DNA of 64,000 nt from Occultella kanbiaonis (GCF_009708215.1 NZ_CP046175.1:4278001-4342000), one strand, 5' to 3'; counted from the stretch's first letter, positions 18,169 through 26,760 are shown. Notes: a model not told the origin generated them from the letters alone. Program-made: numbers and translations.

Positions 18169-18725
18169 CCGGCGACCGGGGCCTCGGGTGCGAGGATCCA
18201 GTCGGGAGTGACGGCTGCGATGGCGTTGGTCTCGGCGTCCCACTCACCGTAGCGGGGGCTGATCACGACTTCGGAGGCCGTCAGCCGCGCGTTGGCATCG
18301 TCGAGGATCGCCTGGCCGTCCGGGCTCTGGCTGAGGTCGCCCTGGGCGAGGATCATCCGGGTCACCCGCAGGGTGTCCGCGGTGTAGTCGGCGACCGGCA
18401 CGCCCTGAGCGGCCGCGGTGGCCTCGAGCACCTCCTGCGCCTGCTGATCGGAGTAGGCGATCCCGTTCTCGGAGGCGACCTGGAGGAACTGCGGGGCCGC
18501 GATCAGCAGCTGGAGCACCTGCGTGGGCACGGGGTCCGCGGTCAGCATCGGGGAGAGCTGGGTGTCCGTGGTGGCCAGCGTGTTCTCGGTGATGCGGCTG
18601 CCGTCCACGACGGCCGCGGCGCCCGGGTTCGCGGAGCAGGCGGTGAGGGCCAGGGCGCCCACGGCCAACGAACCGGTGATCTTGAGGAGGCGAGACGTTG
18701 TGACCACCGAGGCGAAACCCTTCAC
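18165..18725 (-). CDS. SurA N-terminal domain-like lipoprotein
   Basis: A 186-residue exported protein: a basic N-terminus, hydrophobic segment and lipobox LTAC, then AVVDGSRITENTL, the entry pattern of SurA/PrsA-type chaperone domains, and alpha-helical sequence (YSDQQAQEVLEATAAAQG). There is no PPIase domain, so it corresponds to the SurA_N-only lipoproteins found beside mazG in actinobacteria. The start is GTG; a GTG six codons in (18707) is also possible since neither has a strong ribosome binding site. Overlap with mazG suggests co-expression. Role in extracytoplasmic folding is inferred. Confidence 0.8.
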
Positions 18726-18755
18726 GCGCGAACAGATACCGGAGCCATCGTATCG

Positions 18756-18809
18756 TCAGCGGTACTCGACGGCGACGACGCGCTCGACCGCCCCGGCCGA
18801 CCCCGGCCA
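18756..18809 (-). pseudogene. remnant of a nucleoside hydrolase C-terminus
   Basis: Read on the minus strand, this stretch ends AVERVVAVEYR-stop, closely matching the C-terminus EVERVVADEYR-stop of the intact nucleoside hydrolase at 20048-21034. The DNA match runs over about 53 bp (18752-18804 with 20044-20096), with one mismatch in the first 38 bases. Upstream of about 17 codons the similarity ends. It is a duplicated 3' fragment or the last trace of a paralogue. Confidence 0.7.
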
Positions 18810-18864
18810 CGGCCTGGGCGGCCGTGGTCCGGATGGCCGCCCGCGGGTGTGCCGAACGCGCAGG

Positions 18865-19515
18865 TCAGGCCGCCGTGCGTGCACCCTTCGCGAGGGAGCG
18901 CCCGTACTCGCGGGCCAGGTCCTCGGCCTCCGCGTGCATACGGGCGGCGACGTCGGAGAACTCGTCGAGGGCCGGGTTCATGCCGACGAGCGTGAACTCC
19001 GTCTCGACCACGTCGAGGTCCAGGTTCCAGACATCCTCGAGGATGCGACGCATCCACGGCGTCGCGTGGTCCCATCCCTCTCGCGGGGTCCCCGCGCCGT
19101 ACGCGCCGCCACGGACCGTGGCGAGCACCGCGCGCTTGCCGGCCAGGCTCGGCGAGTCGCCGGGGGCCAGCCGCGGGTCGGTGAGCGCCAGGTCCGTCCA
19201 GGTCTTGAAGTGCTGGGAGACCCCGAAGTTGTACAGCGGCACCGCCAACAGCAGCACGTCCGCGGCGAGGAGCTCGTCGGCCAGCTCGGCCGCGAGGTCG
19301 ACGGCCCCTTGCTGCTGCGTGGAGCGTCCGGTCGGCGGCGCGTAGGCGGCATGCGGCCAGGCGTCGGCCGGAATCGGGTCGCGCCCGAGGTGGCGGGTGG
19401 CCACCTCGCCGTCCGGGTGCTGGGCGCGCCACTCGGACTCGACGATGTCGGCGATCCGGCTGCTGTGCGAGCCCTCGAGTCGAATGCTGGCGTCGAGGCG
19501 GAACAGGGTGGGCAT
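18865..19515 (-). CDS. azoR: FMN-dependent NADH-azoreductase
   Basis: A 216-residue flavodoxin-fold oxidoreductase. LFRLDASIRLEGSHSSRIAD is the FMN phosphate loop, VLLLAVPLYNFGVSQHFKTWTDL is the isoalloxazine-binding signature of AzoR, and VRGGAYG follows. It carries out two-electron reduction of quinones and azo compounds, protecting against thiol-reactive electrophiles. It is divergent from an HxlR regulator with an N-terminal Cys, the same pairing as YodB/azoR in Bacillus. The ATG is preceded by GGAGG. The 105-bp intergenic region carries a palindrome and repeated GCACTAGC boxes. Confidence 0.93.
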   Translation of the reverse strand: MPTLFRLDASIRLEGSHSSRIADIVESEWRAQHPDGEVATRHLGRDPIPADAWPHAAYAPPTGRSTQQQGAVDLAAELADELLAADVLLLAVPLYNFGVSQHFKTWTDLALTDPRLAPGDSPSLAGKRAVLATVRGGAYGAGTPREGWDHATPWMRRILEDVWNLDLDVVETEFTLVGMNPALDEFSDVAARMHAEAEDLAREYGRSLAKGARTAA

Positions 19516-19536
19516 GGGACCTCCGTGCAGATCAAT

Positions 19537-19578
19537 GCACTAGCGGGATGCGAGCGCTCGCAGAAACATAGCACTAGC
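19537..19578. promoter_or_regulatory. candidate HxlR operator: palindrome between direct repeats
   Basis: GCACTAGC occurs at 19537-19544 and again at 19571-19578, flanking the perfect 14-bp palindrome TGCGAGCGCTCGCA (19549-19562). The arrangement sits between the divergent azoR and HxlR starts, and is the natural place for a dimeric repressor to bind. Confidence 0.55.
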
Positions 19579-19620
19579 AAAAAAAGAGCACCAGACTTCC
19601 GAGCAGGGTAAACTCAGCGG

Positions 19621-19980
19621 ATGTCTGCCGATGCCCACACCCACGCGGAGTGCGACACCGGCGTGCGCCGGGCGTTCGACCTGCTGGGCAAGCGGTGGAG
19701 CGGGCCTATCCTCTCGGTCCTGCGGAACGGGCCGATGAAGTTCTCCGAACTGCGCCGAGCCGTCGGTCCGATCACGGACTCGGTCCTGGCCGACCGGCTG
19801 GTCGATCTCGCGGACTTCGGGGTGGTGGTGCGATCCGAGACCGATGGTCGCCCGCCCCAGATCGCCTACGCGCTGACCGCGCGCGGAGAGAGTCTGCAGC
19901 CGATCCTCGACCAGCTCGGCCAGTGGGCCGCGAGCGAGCTGGGCCGTTCCGAGGCCGACGCGACCGACGTCTCGGCGTAG
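19621..19980 (+). CDS. HxlR family redox-type transcriptional regulator (YodB-like)
   Basis: A 119-residue winged-helix HxlR regulator: FDLLGKRWSGPILSVLRNGPMKFSELRRAVGPITDSVLADRL is the HTH core. A single Cys at position 11 (AECDTG) just before helix 1 matches the conserved sensing Cys of YodB/CatR/QsrR. A -10-like TAAACT (19609-19614) ends six bases before the ATG and no Shine-Dalgarno is seen, so the transcript is probably leaderless. It likely represses azoR and itself and is released by quinones, diamide or similar electrophiles; this is inferred from the family and context. Confidence 0.9.
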   Translation: MSADAHTHAECDTGVRRAFDLLGKRWSGPILSVLRNGPMKFSELRRAVGPITDSVLADRLVDLADFGVVVRSETDGRPPQIAYALTARGESLQPILDQLGQWAASELGRSEADATDVSA

Positions 19981-20047
19981 TCGCCGACGCCTGACCCGTG
20001 CGCCGGCAGGTCACCCGACGCCGCCGGCATCCTCGCTCGTCGGATCG

Positions 20048-21034
20048 TCAGCGGTACTCGTCGGCGACGACGCGCTCGACCTCCGCGGCTGACTCCGGGA
20101 ACAGGGTGGTCAACAGGAGCCGGTAGAAGCGGGCCGTGTCCGCGCCGATGGCGACGCGGGCGTTGGCCGCGGTGCCCGGGAAGTCGCCGGTGCGGGCCAC
20201 CAGAGACCTGCCCTCCTGCTCGCCGTCGACGGCGATGGTGACGTCGGCCTCGGCGGTCGCGATCACCTCGGGGTCGAGCAGGTAGGCGGCGGCGAGCGGG
20301 TCGTGCAGGTCGAACGACAGGCTTCCGTTGGCAGCGAACGCGAAGTTCGCGTAGGTGCGTGTGATCGCGTGGATGAAGCGGGACACCGGGGTGTCCAGGC
20401 GGAGCAGCAGCTCGCCGATGCCCGGCGTCAGGTCCGCCTCGGCGGTCGCGTCCAGGCCGACCATGACCACGTCGGGGAAGCCCGCGGAGAACACGGCCTC
20501 CGACGCCGCCGGGTCGCACCAGAGGTTGAACTCGGCCCACTGCGTCATGTTGCCCCCGCCCTCCGCTCCACCCATGAGCACCAGGGACCGGACGTTGCCG
20601 GCGAACGCCGGGTCGGCCGCGACGGCTGCCGCGACGTTCGTCAGCGGGCCGAGCGTGAGCAGCGTGACCTCGCCCGGGTGGGCGGCGGTGTGCGAGAGGA
20701 GGAAGTCGACGGCGGACTCCTCCCGTTCGCGCATGGTCACCGTCCGGCCACCCTCGCCGCCGAGCCCGTCGGCACCGTGCACGTCCGGGCTGAACTCCCG
20801 GCCACGGGCGGCCCTGCCCTCGCTGCCGCGGTACACGCCGATGTCGGTCCGGCCGGCGACCTCCAGGAGACGCAATGCGTTCCCGGTCACCTGGTCCAGG
20901 TCGGCGTTGCCGCCGACGGTCGTGACGCCGTCGATCTGCAGCCGGGTCGCCGGCGCCGCCGCGGCGGCGCACAGGAACAGCAGCGCGATCGCGTCGTCGA
21001 TGCCCGGGTCGGTGTCGATGATGAGCCGCCGCAC
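20048..21034 (-). CDS. inosine/uridine-preferring nucleoside hydrolase
   Basis: A 328-residue ribonucleoside hydrolase. The hallmark DTDPGIDDA Ca-binding cluster is at residues 7-15, VTLLTLGPLTNVA and LVLMGGAEGGGNMTQWAEFN follow, and SFDLHDPLAAAYLLDP supplies the C-terminal active-site His/Asp. It hydrolyses the N-glycosidic bond of nucleosides for salvage. GAGGAGGTC precedes the ATG. It is a single gene, convergent with the HxlR gene and divergent from nrtR. A 53-bp copy of its 3' end lies 1.3 kb away. Confidence 0.95.
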   Translation of the reverse strand: MRRLIIDTDPGIDDAIALLFLCAAAAAPATRLQIDGVTTVGGNADLDQVTGNALRLLEVAGRTDIGVYRGSEGRAARGREFSPDVHGADGLGGEGGRTVTMREREESAVDFLLSHTAAHPGEVTLLTLGPLTNVAAAVAADPAFAGNVRSLVLMGGAEGGGNMTQWAEFNLWCDPAASEAVFSAGFPDVVMVGLDATAEADLTPGIGELLLRLDTPVSRFIHAITRTYANFAFAANGSLSFDLHDPLAAAYLLDPEVIATAEADVTIAVDGEQEGRSLVARTGDFPGTAANARVAIGADTARFYRLLLTTLFPESAAEVERVVADEYR

Positions 21035-21091
21035 TGCTGGACCTCCTCGTCAAGGGCGCCCAGCGTATCGCCCGTTGGACCGGACTAGACG

Positions 21092-21112
21092 TTATTGTCC
21101 TTGTGACCTTAA
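21092..21112. promoter_or_regulatory. candidate NrtR operator
   Basis: A 21-bp imperfect palindrome with half-sites TTAnnGTC and GACnnTAA lies 54 bp before the nrtR start, the length described for NrtR sites. A second pair, AGACGTTA (21087-21094) and TAACGTCT (21127-21134), brackets the region. Confidence 0.5.
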
Positions 21113-21166
21113 GATCGATCCAGCGTTAACGTCTCAATGACACTTACTCATCCCAGGGAGGTGACC

Positions 21167-21898
21167 ATGGCCCCGACGCTCGCGGTGTCCACGGTGATCT
21201 TCGCGCTGCGCCCCGACGAGCGCAGCTCCGCCGCGGTCGGCACCCGGCCCCAGCTCTGGCTGCCGCTCGTGGTGCGCCTGCGGGACCCGTTCGACGGACG
21301 CTGGGCGCTGCCGGGCGGTCCCCTGCGCGAGGACGAGGGCCTGGCCGACGCCGCCTCCCGGACCCTGTTGGAGACCACCGGGCTGCGCCCGAACTACCTG
21401 GAGCAGCTCTACGCGTTCGGCGACGTGGACCGGCCCGGCGCCGAAGTCGGGCGGGTGGTCTCGGTCGTCTACTGGGCGATGATCGGCGCCGAGGAGGCGC
21501 ACCTGGCCACCACCGGCCAGAACGTGCGCTGGCTCGCCGCTGACCGGCTGCCGGACCTGGCCTTCGACCACAACCGGATCGTGGAGTACGCACTCTGGAG
21601 GCTGCGCACGAAGGTCGAGTACTCCCGGATCGCCCACGCCTTCCTCGGCGAGACGTTCACCCTGCGCGACCTGCGCGAGGTCCACGAGGTGGTGCTCGGC
21701 AAGCCGGTCGACCCGGCCAACTTCCGCCGTCAGGTCGAGGCGAGCGGCGCCGTCGTCCCCACCGGTCAGGTCCGCACCGGCGGCCGGCACCGGCCTGCCC
21801 AGCTGTACCGCTACGACACCGCCATCGAGCCGGTCGATCTCGGCCCGTTGGCCCTCGAACCGCAGATATCCCACACCTCCACCGAGGAGACCCCATGA
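21167..21898 (+). CDS. nrtR: NrtR/NdnR-type Nudix-related transcriptional regulator of NAD synthesis
   Basis: A 243-residue protein with an N-terminal Nudix-like domain and a C-terminal winged helix (FTLRDLREVHEVVLGKPVDPANFRRQV). The Nudix box is degenerate (GGPLREDEGLADAASRTLLETTGL lacks the full GX5EX7REUXEE pattern), as in regulators that bind ADP-ribose rather than hydrolyse it. It is the first gene of nrtR-nadA-nadB-nadC-nadS, the same content as ndnR-nadA-nadC-nadS in corynebacteria, so it presumably represses this operon. The ATG has GGAGG five bases upstream, and its stop overlaps nadA as ATGA. Confidence 0.92.
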   Translation: MAPTLAVSTVIFALRPDERSSAAVGTRPQLWLPLVVRLRDPFDGRWALPGGPLREDEGLADAASRTLLETTGLRPNYLEQLYAFGDVDRPGAEVGRVVSVVYWAMIGAEEAHLATTGQNVRWLAADRLPDLAFDHNRIVEYALWRLRTKVEYSRIAHAFLGETFTLRDLREVHEVVLGKPVDPANFRRQVEASGAVVPTGQVRTGGRHRPAQLYRYDTAIEPVDLGPLALEPQISHTSTEETP

Positions 21899-23187
21899 CG
21901 ACCATCGCTTCGGTCGACACCACCATCCAGCTGATCGACGCCGGCCGGGCCACGGGCTCGACCTGCAGCCCGGACCTCGCAAGCGGCCCGTGGGCGTTCG
22001 ACGCCAGTCCCGGCTACGGGCCCGGCGCGTCGCTGGCGGACCCACCCCCCGCCGTCGCCCCCCGTCAGGGCGAACTGCCCAGGGAGTACCGCGAGGCGGA
22101 CCCGGCCGACCTGGATGCCCGCGTGCGCGCCGCGAAGGCGACGCTCGGCGACCGGGTGGTCATCCTCGGCCACTTCTACCAGCGCGAGGAGGTCGTCACC
22201 CATGCGGACTTCGTGGGCGACTCCTTCCAGCTCGCGAACGCGTCGCTGACCCGCCCTGACGCCGAGGCGATCGTGTTCTGCGGCGTGCACTTCATGGCCG
22301 AGACCGCGGACCTGCTCTCCGGCCCCGAGCAGGCCGTGATCCTGCCGAACCTGGCCGCCGGCTGCTCGATGGCGGACATGGCGGACATCGACCAGGTCGA
22401 GGAGTGCTGGGAGCAGCTCACCGAGCTGTACGGCACCGAGCCCGACGAGAACGGCAAGGTGCCGGTCATCCCGGTCACCTACATGAACTCCTCCGCCGCG
22501 CTGAAGGGCTTCTGCGGCCGCAACGGCGGGATCGTGTGCACGTCCTCGAACGCCGCCACGGTGCTGGAGTGGGCGTTCGAGCGCGGGCAGCGCGTGCTGT
22601 TCTTCCCGGACCAGCACCTCGGGCGCAACACCGCCAAGGCGATGGGGGTACCGCTCGAGGCGATGCCGATGTGGAACCCGAACAAGCCCCTCGGCGGCAA
22701 CGACGAGCAGGCCCTCGGTGACGCCCAGGTGATCCTGTGGCACGGGTTCTGCTCGGTGCACCGCCGGTTCACGGTCGGGCAGATCGAGCAGGCCCGCGCC
22801 GAGCACCCCGGCGTGCGCGTGATCGTGCACCCGGAGTGCCCGATGCCGGTGGTGGACGCCGCCGACGAGGCGGGCTCCACGGACTACATCCGCAAGGCGA
22901 TCGACGCCGCCACCGAGCCGACCACGTTTGCGATCGGCACCGAGGTGAACCTGGTCCAGCGCCTGGCCGCGCAGTACCCGCAGCACACGATCTTCTGCCT
23001 GGACCCGGTGGTGTGCCCGTGCTCCACGATGTACCGGATCCACCCGGGCTACCTGGCCTGGGTGCTGGAGTCCCTGGTGGCCGGCGAGGTGCCGAACCGG
23101 ATCACGGTCCCGGCGGACGTCGCCGATCCGGCCAGGCTGGCGCTGGAACGGATGCTCGCCGCCAAGCCGCCCGTGGCGGTGGCCTGA
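21895..23187 (+). CDS. nadA: quinolinate synthase A
   Basis: A 430-residue NadA of the long actinobacterial type. It condenses iminoaspartate with dihydroxyacetone phosphate to quinolinate using a [4Fe-4S] cluster. Three cluster-type Cys regions are visible: FCGVHFMAETADLL, CSSNAATVLEW-adjacent GFCGRNGGIVCTS, and the C-terminal CLDPVVCPCSTMYRI. HPECPMPVVDAADEAGSTDYI is the conserved substrate loop. It is coupled to nrtR by a 4-bp overlap and nadB starts one base after its stop. The neighbouring cysteine desulfurase nadS probably supplies sulfur for its cluster. Confidence 0.97.
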   Translation: MTTIASVDTTIQLIDAGRATGSTCSPDLASGPWAFDASPGYGPGASLADPPPAVAPRQGELPREYREADPADLDARVRAAKATLGDRVVILGHFYQREEVVTHADFVGDSFQLANASLTRPDAEAIVFCGVHFMAETADLLSGPEQAVILPNLAAGCSMADMADIDQVEECWEQLTELYGTEPDENGKVPVIPVTYMNSSAALKGFCGRNGGIVCTSSNAATVLEWAFERGQRVLFFPDQHLGRNTAKAMGVPLEAMPMWNPNKPLGGNDEQALGDAQVILWHGFCSVHRRFTVGQIEQARAEHPGVRVIVHPECPMPVVDAADEAGSTDYIRKAIDAATEPTTFAIGTEVNLVQRLAAQYPQHTIFCLDPVVCPCSTMYRIHPGYLAWVLESLVAGEVPNRITVPADVADPARLALERMLAAKPPVAVA

Positions 23188-23188
23188 G

Positions 23189-24739
23189 ATGGCGCGCGTG
23201 CTGGTCATCGGCTCCGGGATCGCCGGGCTGGTCGCGGCCGCGGAGGCCGCCCGCACCCATGACGTGGTGCTGGCAACGAAGGGCGCCCTCGGGCTGAGCA
23301 ACACCCGCTACGCCCAGGGCGGCATCGCCGCGGTGATGTTCGCCGAGGACGACGTCGAGGCGCACATCGCGGACACCCTCACCGCCGGCGCCGGGCTGTG
23401 CGACCCTGAGGCGGTCCGGGTGCTGTGCACCGAGGGCCCGGCCCGGATCCGGGACCTGGTGGCCGCGGGCGTCGAGTTCGACATGGCCGGCGGCCGCTTC
23501 GCCCAGGGCCTGGAGGCCGCGCACTCGTTCCCGCGGGTGCTGCACGCCGGCGGCGACGCCACCGGCGCCCGGATCGAGGCTGCGCTGACCGCGCGGGTGC
23601 GCGCGAGCGCGGTCGCAATCCACTCCCGCACGTTCCTGACCGACCTCATGGTCGCCGATGGTCGCGTGGTCGGGGCGAGCCTGCTCGACGGCGAGGCCGG
23701 CGTCCTCGAGGTCCGTGCGGACGCCGTGGTGCTCGCCACCGGCGGTGCCGGCCAGCTGTACCCGTACACGTCCAACCCCGCGGTGGCCACCGGTGACGGC
23801 GCCGCGGCGGCCGCGCGGGCCGGCGCCGCCCTGGCGGACCTGGAGTTCTACCAGTTCCACCCGACCACGCTCGCCCTGCCCGGGAACTTCCTGGTCTCCG
23901 AGGCCGTGCGCGGCGAGGGTGCCGTGCTGCGCGACGCCGACGGCGAGCGGTTCATGCTCGCCGTGCACCCCGACGCCGAACTCGCCCCCAGGGACGTGGT
24001 GGCCCGGGCCGTGGCCGACCGGATGGCCGCGACGGGCGCGCCCGTGTACCTGGATGCCACCGCGCTCGGCGCGGACGTGCTCGCCCACCGGTTCCCGAGC
24101 ATCGACGCCGCCGTGCGCGCCGCCGGGCTGGACTGGGCGCGCACGCCGGTGCCGATCACCCCGGCCGCGCACTACTGGATGGGCGGCGTGGTCACCGACC
24201 TCTCGGGCCGCACCTCGCTGCCCGGGCTGTACGCGGTCGGCGAGGTCGCCCGGACCGGCGTGCACGGCGCGAACCGGCTCGCCTCGAACTCGCTCCTCGA
24301 GGGCGCGGTGTTCGCCCACCGCGCGGTGCTGGCGCTTGCGGAGGCGGCCGGGCCCTGGCCCGAGGACGGTCCGGTGGCCGCCTCGGCCGCGGGCTCGCTG
24401 CGTGCGGTGCCGGCCCCACGCGGCGGCGATGGGCCGTCGGAGGCCGCGCCGTTCTCCCGGGCCGCGGTGCAGGACCTGATGTGGGAAGCCGTCGGGCTGC
24501 GCCGGGACGGCGCCGGGCTCGCCCGCGCCGCCCAGACGTTCGACGCCTGGGCCGCGAGCGCACCTGCGCCGCGGTCCCCAGGCGAGCACGAGGACGCGAA
24601 CCTGCTCCTGCTGGCCCGGCTCACCGCGCGGGCCGCGCTGGCCCGAACGGAGTCGGTCGGAGCGCACTTCCGCACCGACGAGCAGTCGAGCACGCCGTCC
24701 GCCGCGCAGCGGACCGCCATGGCGGTGGGCGCATGCTGA
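23189..24739 (+). CDS. nadB: L-aspartate oxidase
   Basis: A 516-residue FAD enzyme that oxidises L-aspartate to iminoaspartate. The FAD-binding GSGIAGLVAAAEAA is at the N-terminus, TRYAQGGIAAVM follows, and FYQFHPTTLAL, EAVRGEGAVLRD, HYWMGGVVTDLSGRTSLPGLYAVGE and GANRLASNSLLEG are the expected active-site motifs of the succinate dehydrogenase/NadB family. The C-terminal helical domain is complete. It overlaps nadC by 7 bp (ATGCTGA), so the three enzymes of quinolinate metabolism are translated together. Confidence 0.97.
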   Translation: MARVLVIGSGIAGLVAAAEAARTHDVVLATKGALGLSNTRYAQGGIAAVMFAEDDVEAHIADTLTAGAGLCDPEAVRVLCTEGPARIRDLVAAGVEFDMAGGRFAQGLEAAHSFPRVLHAGGDATGARIEAALTARVRASAVAIHSRTFLTDLMVADGRVVGASLLDGEAGVLEVRADAVVLATGGAGQLYPYTSNPAVATGDGAAAAARAGAALADLEFYQFHPTTLALPGNFLVSEAVRGEGAVLRDADGERFMLAVHPDAELAPRDVVARAVADRMAATGAPVYLDATALGADVLAHRFPSIDAAVRAAGLDWARTPVPITPAAHYWMGGVVTDLSGRTSLPGLYAVGEVARTGVHGANRLASNSLLEGAVFAHRAVLALAEAAGPWPEDGPVAASAAGSLRAVPAPRGGDGPSEAAPFSRAAVQDLMWEAVGLRRDGAGLARAAQTFDAWAASAPAPRSPGEHEDANLLLLARLTARAALARTESVGAHFRTDEQSSTPSAAQRTAMAVGAC

Positions 24740-25584
24740 CCCGAACCGTGATCGAGGCGGCCGTGGCCGCCGCGCTGGCCGAGGACGCGCCCTGGGGCGA
24801 CCTGACCTGCGCGGCGCTCGTGCCGCCGTCGGCCACCGCGAGCGCCGAGCTGGTGGCACGCACCGACGGCGTCCTGGCCGGCGGCGAGGTGTTCGCGGCC
24901 GCGTTCACGCTGACCGACCCTTCGGTCGAGGTCGCGCTGACAGAGCCCGACGGCGCCGCGTTCGCCGCGGGGGCGACGCTCGCCTGGGTGGTCGGCCCGG
25001 CGGGCGCCGTGCTGCAGGCCGAGCGGATCGGGTTGAACTTCGCCCAGCGGCTGTCCGGGATCGCGACGGCGACGCGTGCCTACGTCGACGCCGTCGCGGG
25101 CACCGGGGCGAGGATCGTGGACACCCGCAAGACCACGCCGGGGTTGCGCGCGTTCGAGCGGCACGCGGTGCGGGCCGGCGGCGGGCACAACCACCGGTTC
25201 TCGCTGTCGGACGCGGTGATGGTCAAGGACAACCACCTGGCGGTGCTGGTGAACTCCGGCGTCGGCGTCACCGATGCCCTGCTGGCCGCCCGCGAGCGCC
25301 TCCCGCACACCACGCACATCGAGGTGGAGGTGGACGGGATCGACCAGCTCGAGGCAGTCCTCGCGGCCGGGGTGGACACGATCATGCTGGACAACTTCAC
25401 CCCCGACGAGCTGCGTGCGGGGGTCGCCCTGATCGGTGGCCGGGCGATCGTGGAGGCCAGCGGCAACGTGCGCCTGGACACCGTGCGCGCCATCGCCGAG
25501 ACCGGCGTGGACGTGATCTCCGTGGGCGCGCTGACCCACTCCTCCCCCGCCCTTGACCTGGGGCTCGACGTGAGCGTGCGCTGA
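24733..25584 (+). CDS. nadC: nicotinate-nucleotide pyrophosphorylase (quinolinate phosphoribosyltransferase)
   Basis: A 283-residue NadC. The N-terminal EDAPWGDLTCAAL, then GLNFAQRLSGIATATRAYVDAV, the PRPP/quinolinate-binding DTRKTTPGLR, AGGGHNHRFSLSDAVMVKDNH and EVEVDGIDQLEAVLAAGVDTIMLDN are family motifs. It converts quinolinate and PRPP to nicotinate mononucleotide. The start ATG at 24733 overlaps the nadB stop. The stop overlaps the nadS start as TGATG. Confidence 0.97.
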   Translation: MLTRTVIEAAVAAALAEDAPWGDLTCAALVPPSATASAELVARTDGVLAGGEVFAAAFTLTDPSVEVALTEPDGAAFAAGATLAWVVGPAGAVLQAERIGLNFAQRLSGIATATRAYVDAVAGTGARIVDTRKTTPGLRAFERHAVRAGGGHNHRFSLSDAVMVKDNHLAVLVNSGVGVTDALLAARERLPHTTHIEVEVDGIDQLEAVLAAGVDTIMLDNFTPDELRAGVALIGGRAIVEASGNVRLDTVRAIAETGVDVISVGALTHSSPALDLGLDVSVR

Positions 25585-26729
25585 TGCTGTACCTGGACGC
25601 GGCCGCGACCACCCCGGTGCGCCGGGAGGCGCTGGAGGCCATGTGGCCCTACCTGACCGGCGAGTTCGGGAACCCGTCCAGCCACCACACCGTCGGCGAA
25701 CGGGCCGCCGCGGCGCTGGCCGACGCCCGGTCCCGGGTCGCGGGCGCGCTCGGCTGCCGGCCCGGCGAGGTGGTGTTCACCTCCGGCGGGACCGAGGGTG
25801 CGAACCTGGCCGTCAAGGGACTGGCGCTGGCGAACCCGCGCGGGCGGCACCTGGTCACCACCGGGATCGAGCACGAGGCGGTGCTGGCGTCGGTGGACTA
25901 CCTGGTGCGGGTGCACGGGTTCTCGGCCACGCAGGTGACTGTGGATGCCCAGGGGGTGGTGACGCCGGGGGCGCTCGCCGAGGCCCTGCGCCCGGACACC
26001 ACGCTGGTCTCGATCGCGCTGGCGAACAACGAGATCGGCACCGTGCAGGACATCGCGGCCCTGGCCGCGGTGGCCCGCGGTCGCGGCGCCATGTTCCACA
26101 CCGACGCGGTCCAGGCGGCCGGCTGGCTGCTGCTCTCCGCGCGCGACCTCGGCGTGGATGCGCTCTCGATCTCCGGGCACAAGGTCGGCGCCGGCAAGGG
26201 CGTCGGCGCGGTGTACCTGCGCGGCCGGCTGCCGGTGGAGCCGGTGCTGCACGGCGGCGGCCAGGAGCGCGACCGGCGCTCCGGCACCGAGAACGTACCG
26301 GGCGCCGTCGCCCTCGGGGTCGCCCTGTCCCTCGCCGAGGCCGAACGGGACGAGCTGGCACCCCGGGTCGGCGCGGCGCGGGAGGCGTTCATCGCCCGGG
26401 TGCTGGACCTCGTGCCGACGGCGGTGCTGACCGGGCCGCGGACCGATCGCCTGCCGAACCATGCGTCGTTCTGTTTCCCGGGCACCAGCGGCGAGGCCGT
26501 GCTGCTGGAGCTCGAGCGGCTCGGCGTGGTCTCCTCGAGCGGCTCGGCGTGCGCGGCGGGTTCGGACGAACCCTCGCACGTGCTGATCGCGATCGGCGTA
26601 CCACCCGAGGTCGCACAGACCTCGGTCCGGTTCACGTTCGGGCGGGACGTCACCGGTACGGACCTGGCCGAGGCCGCGGAGTCGGTGGGCGCGGCGGTGG
26701 CGAGCGTCGCTTCCGTGGGCATCGTTTGA
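25584..26729 (+). CDS. nadS: cysteine desulfurase (NadS/IscS type)
   Basis: A 381-residue PLP enzyme. LDAAATTPVRREAL begins the protein, the PLP Lys lies in SISGHKVGAGKG, the HEAV (GIEHEAVLAS) and ALANNEIGTVQDI motifs are present and the catalytic Cys is in SSSGSACAAGS. It mobilises sulfur from cysteine. Its place at the end of the nad operon marks it as the NadS type that matures the NadA cluster, as in corynebacterial nadACS. It begins at the overlapping TGATG with nadC. The operator of the following toxin-antitoxin pair overlaps its stop codon. Confidence 0.93.
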   Translation: MLYLDAAATTPVRREALEAMWPYLTGEFGNPSSHHTVGERAAAALADARSRVAGALGCRPGEVVFTSGGTEGANLAVKGLALANPRGRHLVTTGIEHEAVLASVDYLVRVHGFSATQVTVDAQGVVTPGALAEALRPDTTLVSIALANNEIGTVQDIAALAAVARGRGAMFHTDAVQAAGWLLLSARDLGVDALSISGHKVGAGKGVGAVYLRGRLPVEPVLHGGGQERDRRSGTENVPGAVALGVALSLAEAERDELAPRVGAAREAFIARVLDLVPTAVLTGPRTDRLPNHASFCFPGTSGEAVLLELERLGVVSSSGSACAAGSDEPSHVLIAIGVPPEVAQTSVRFTFGRDVTGTDLAEAAESVGAAVASVASVGIV

Positions 26730-26744
26730 TACCACTGATATCAA
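26726..26744. promoter_or_regulatory. candidate FitAB-type operator
   Basis: A 19-bp palindrome with arms TTGATA and TATCAA lies 17 bp before the antitoxin start and overlaps the nadS stop. Autorepression at such a site is typical of ribbon-helix-helix antitoxins. Confidence 0.55.
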
Positions 26745-26760
26745 TCCCGTGGAGGTCGAG

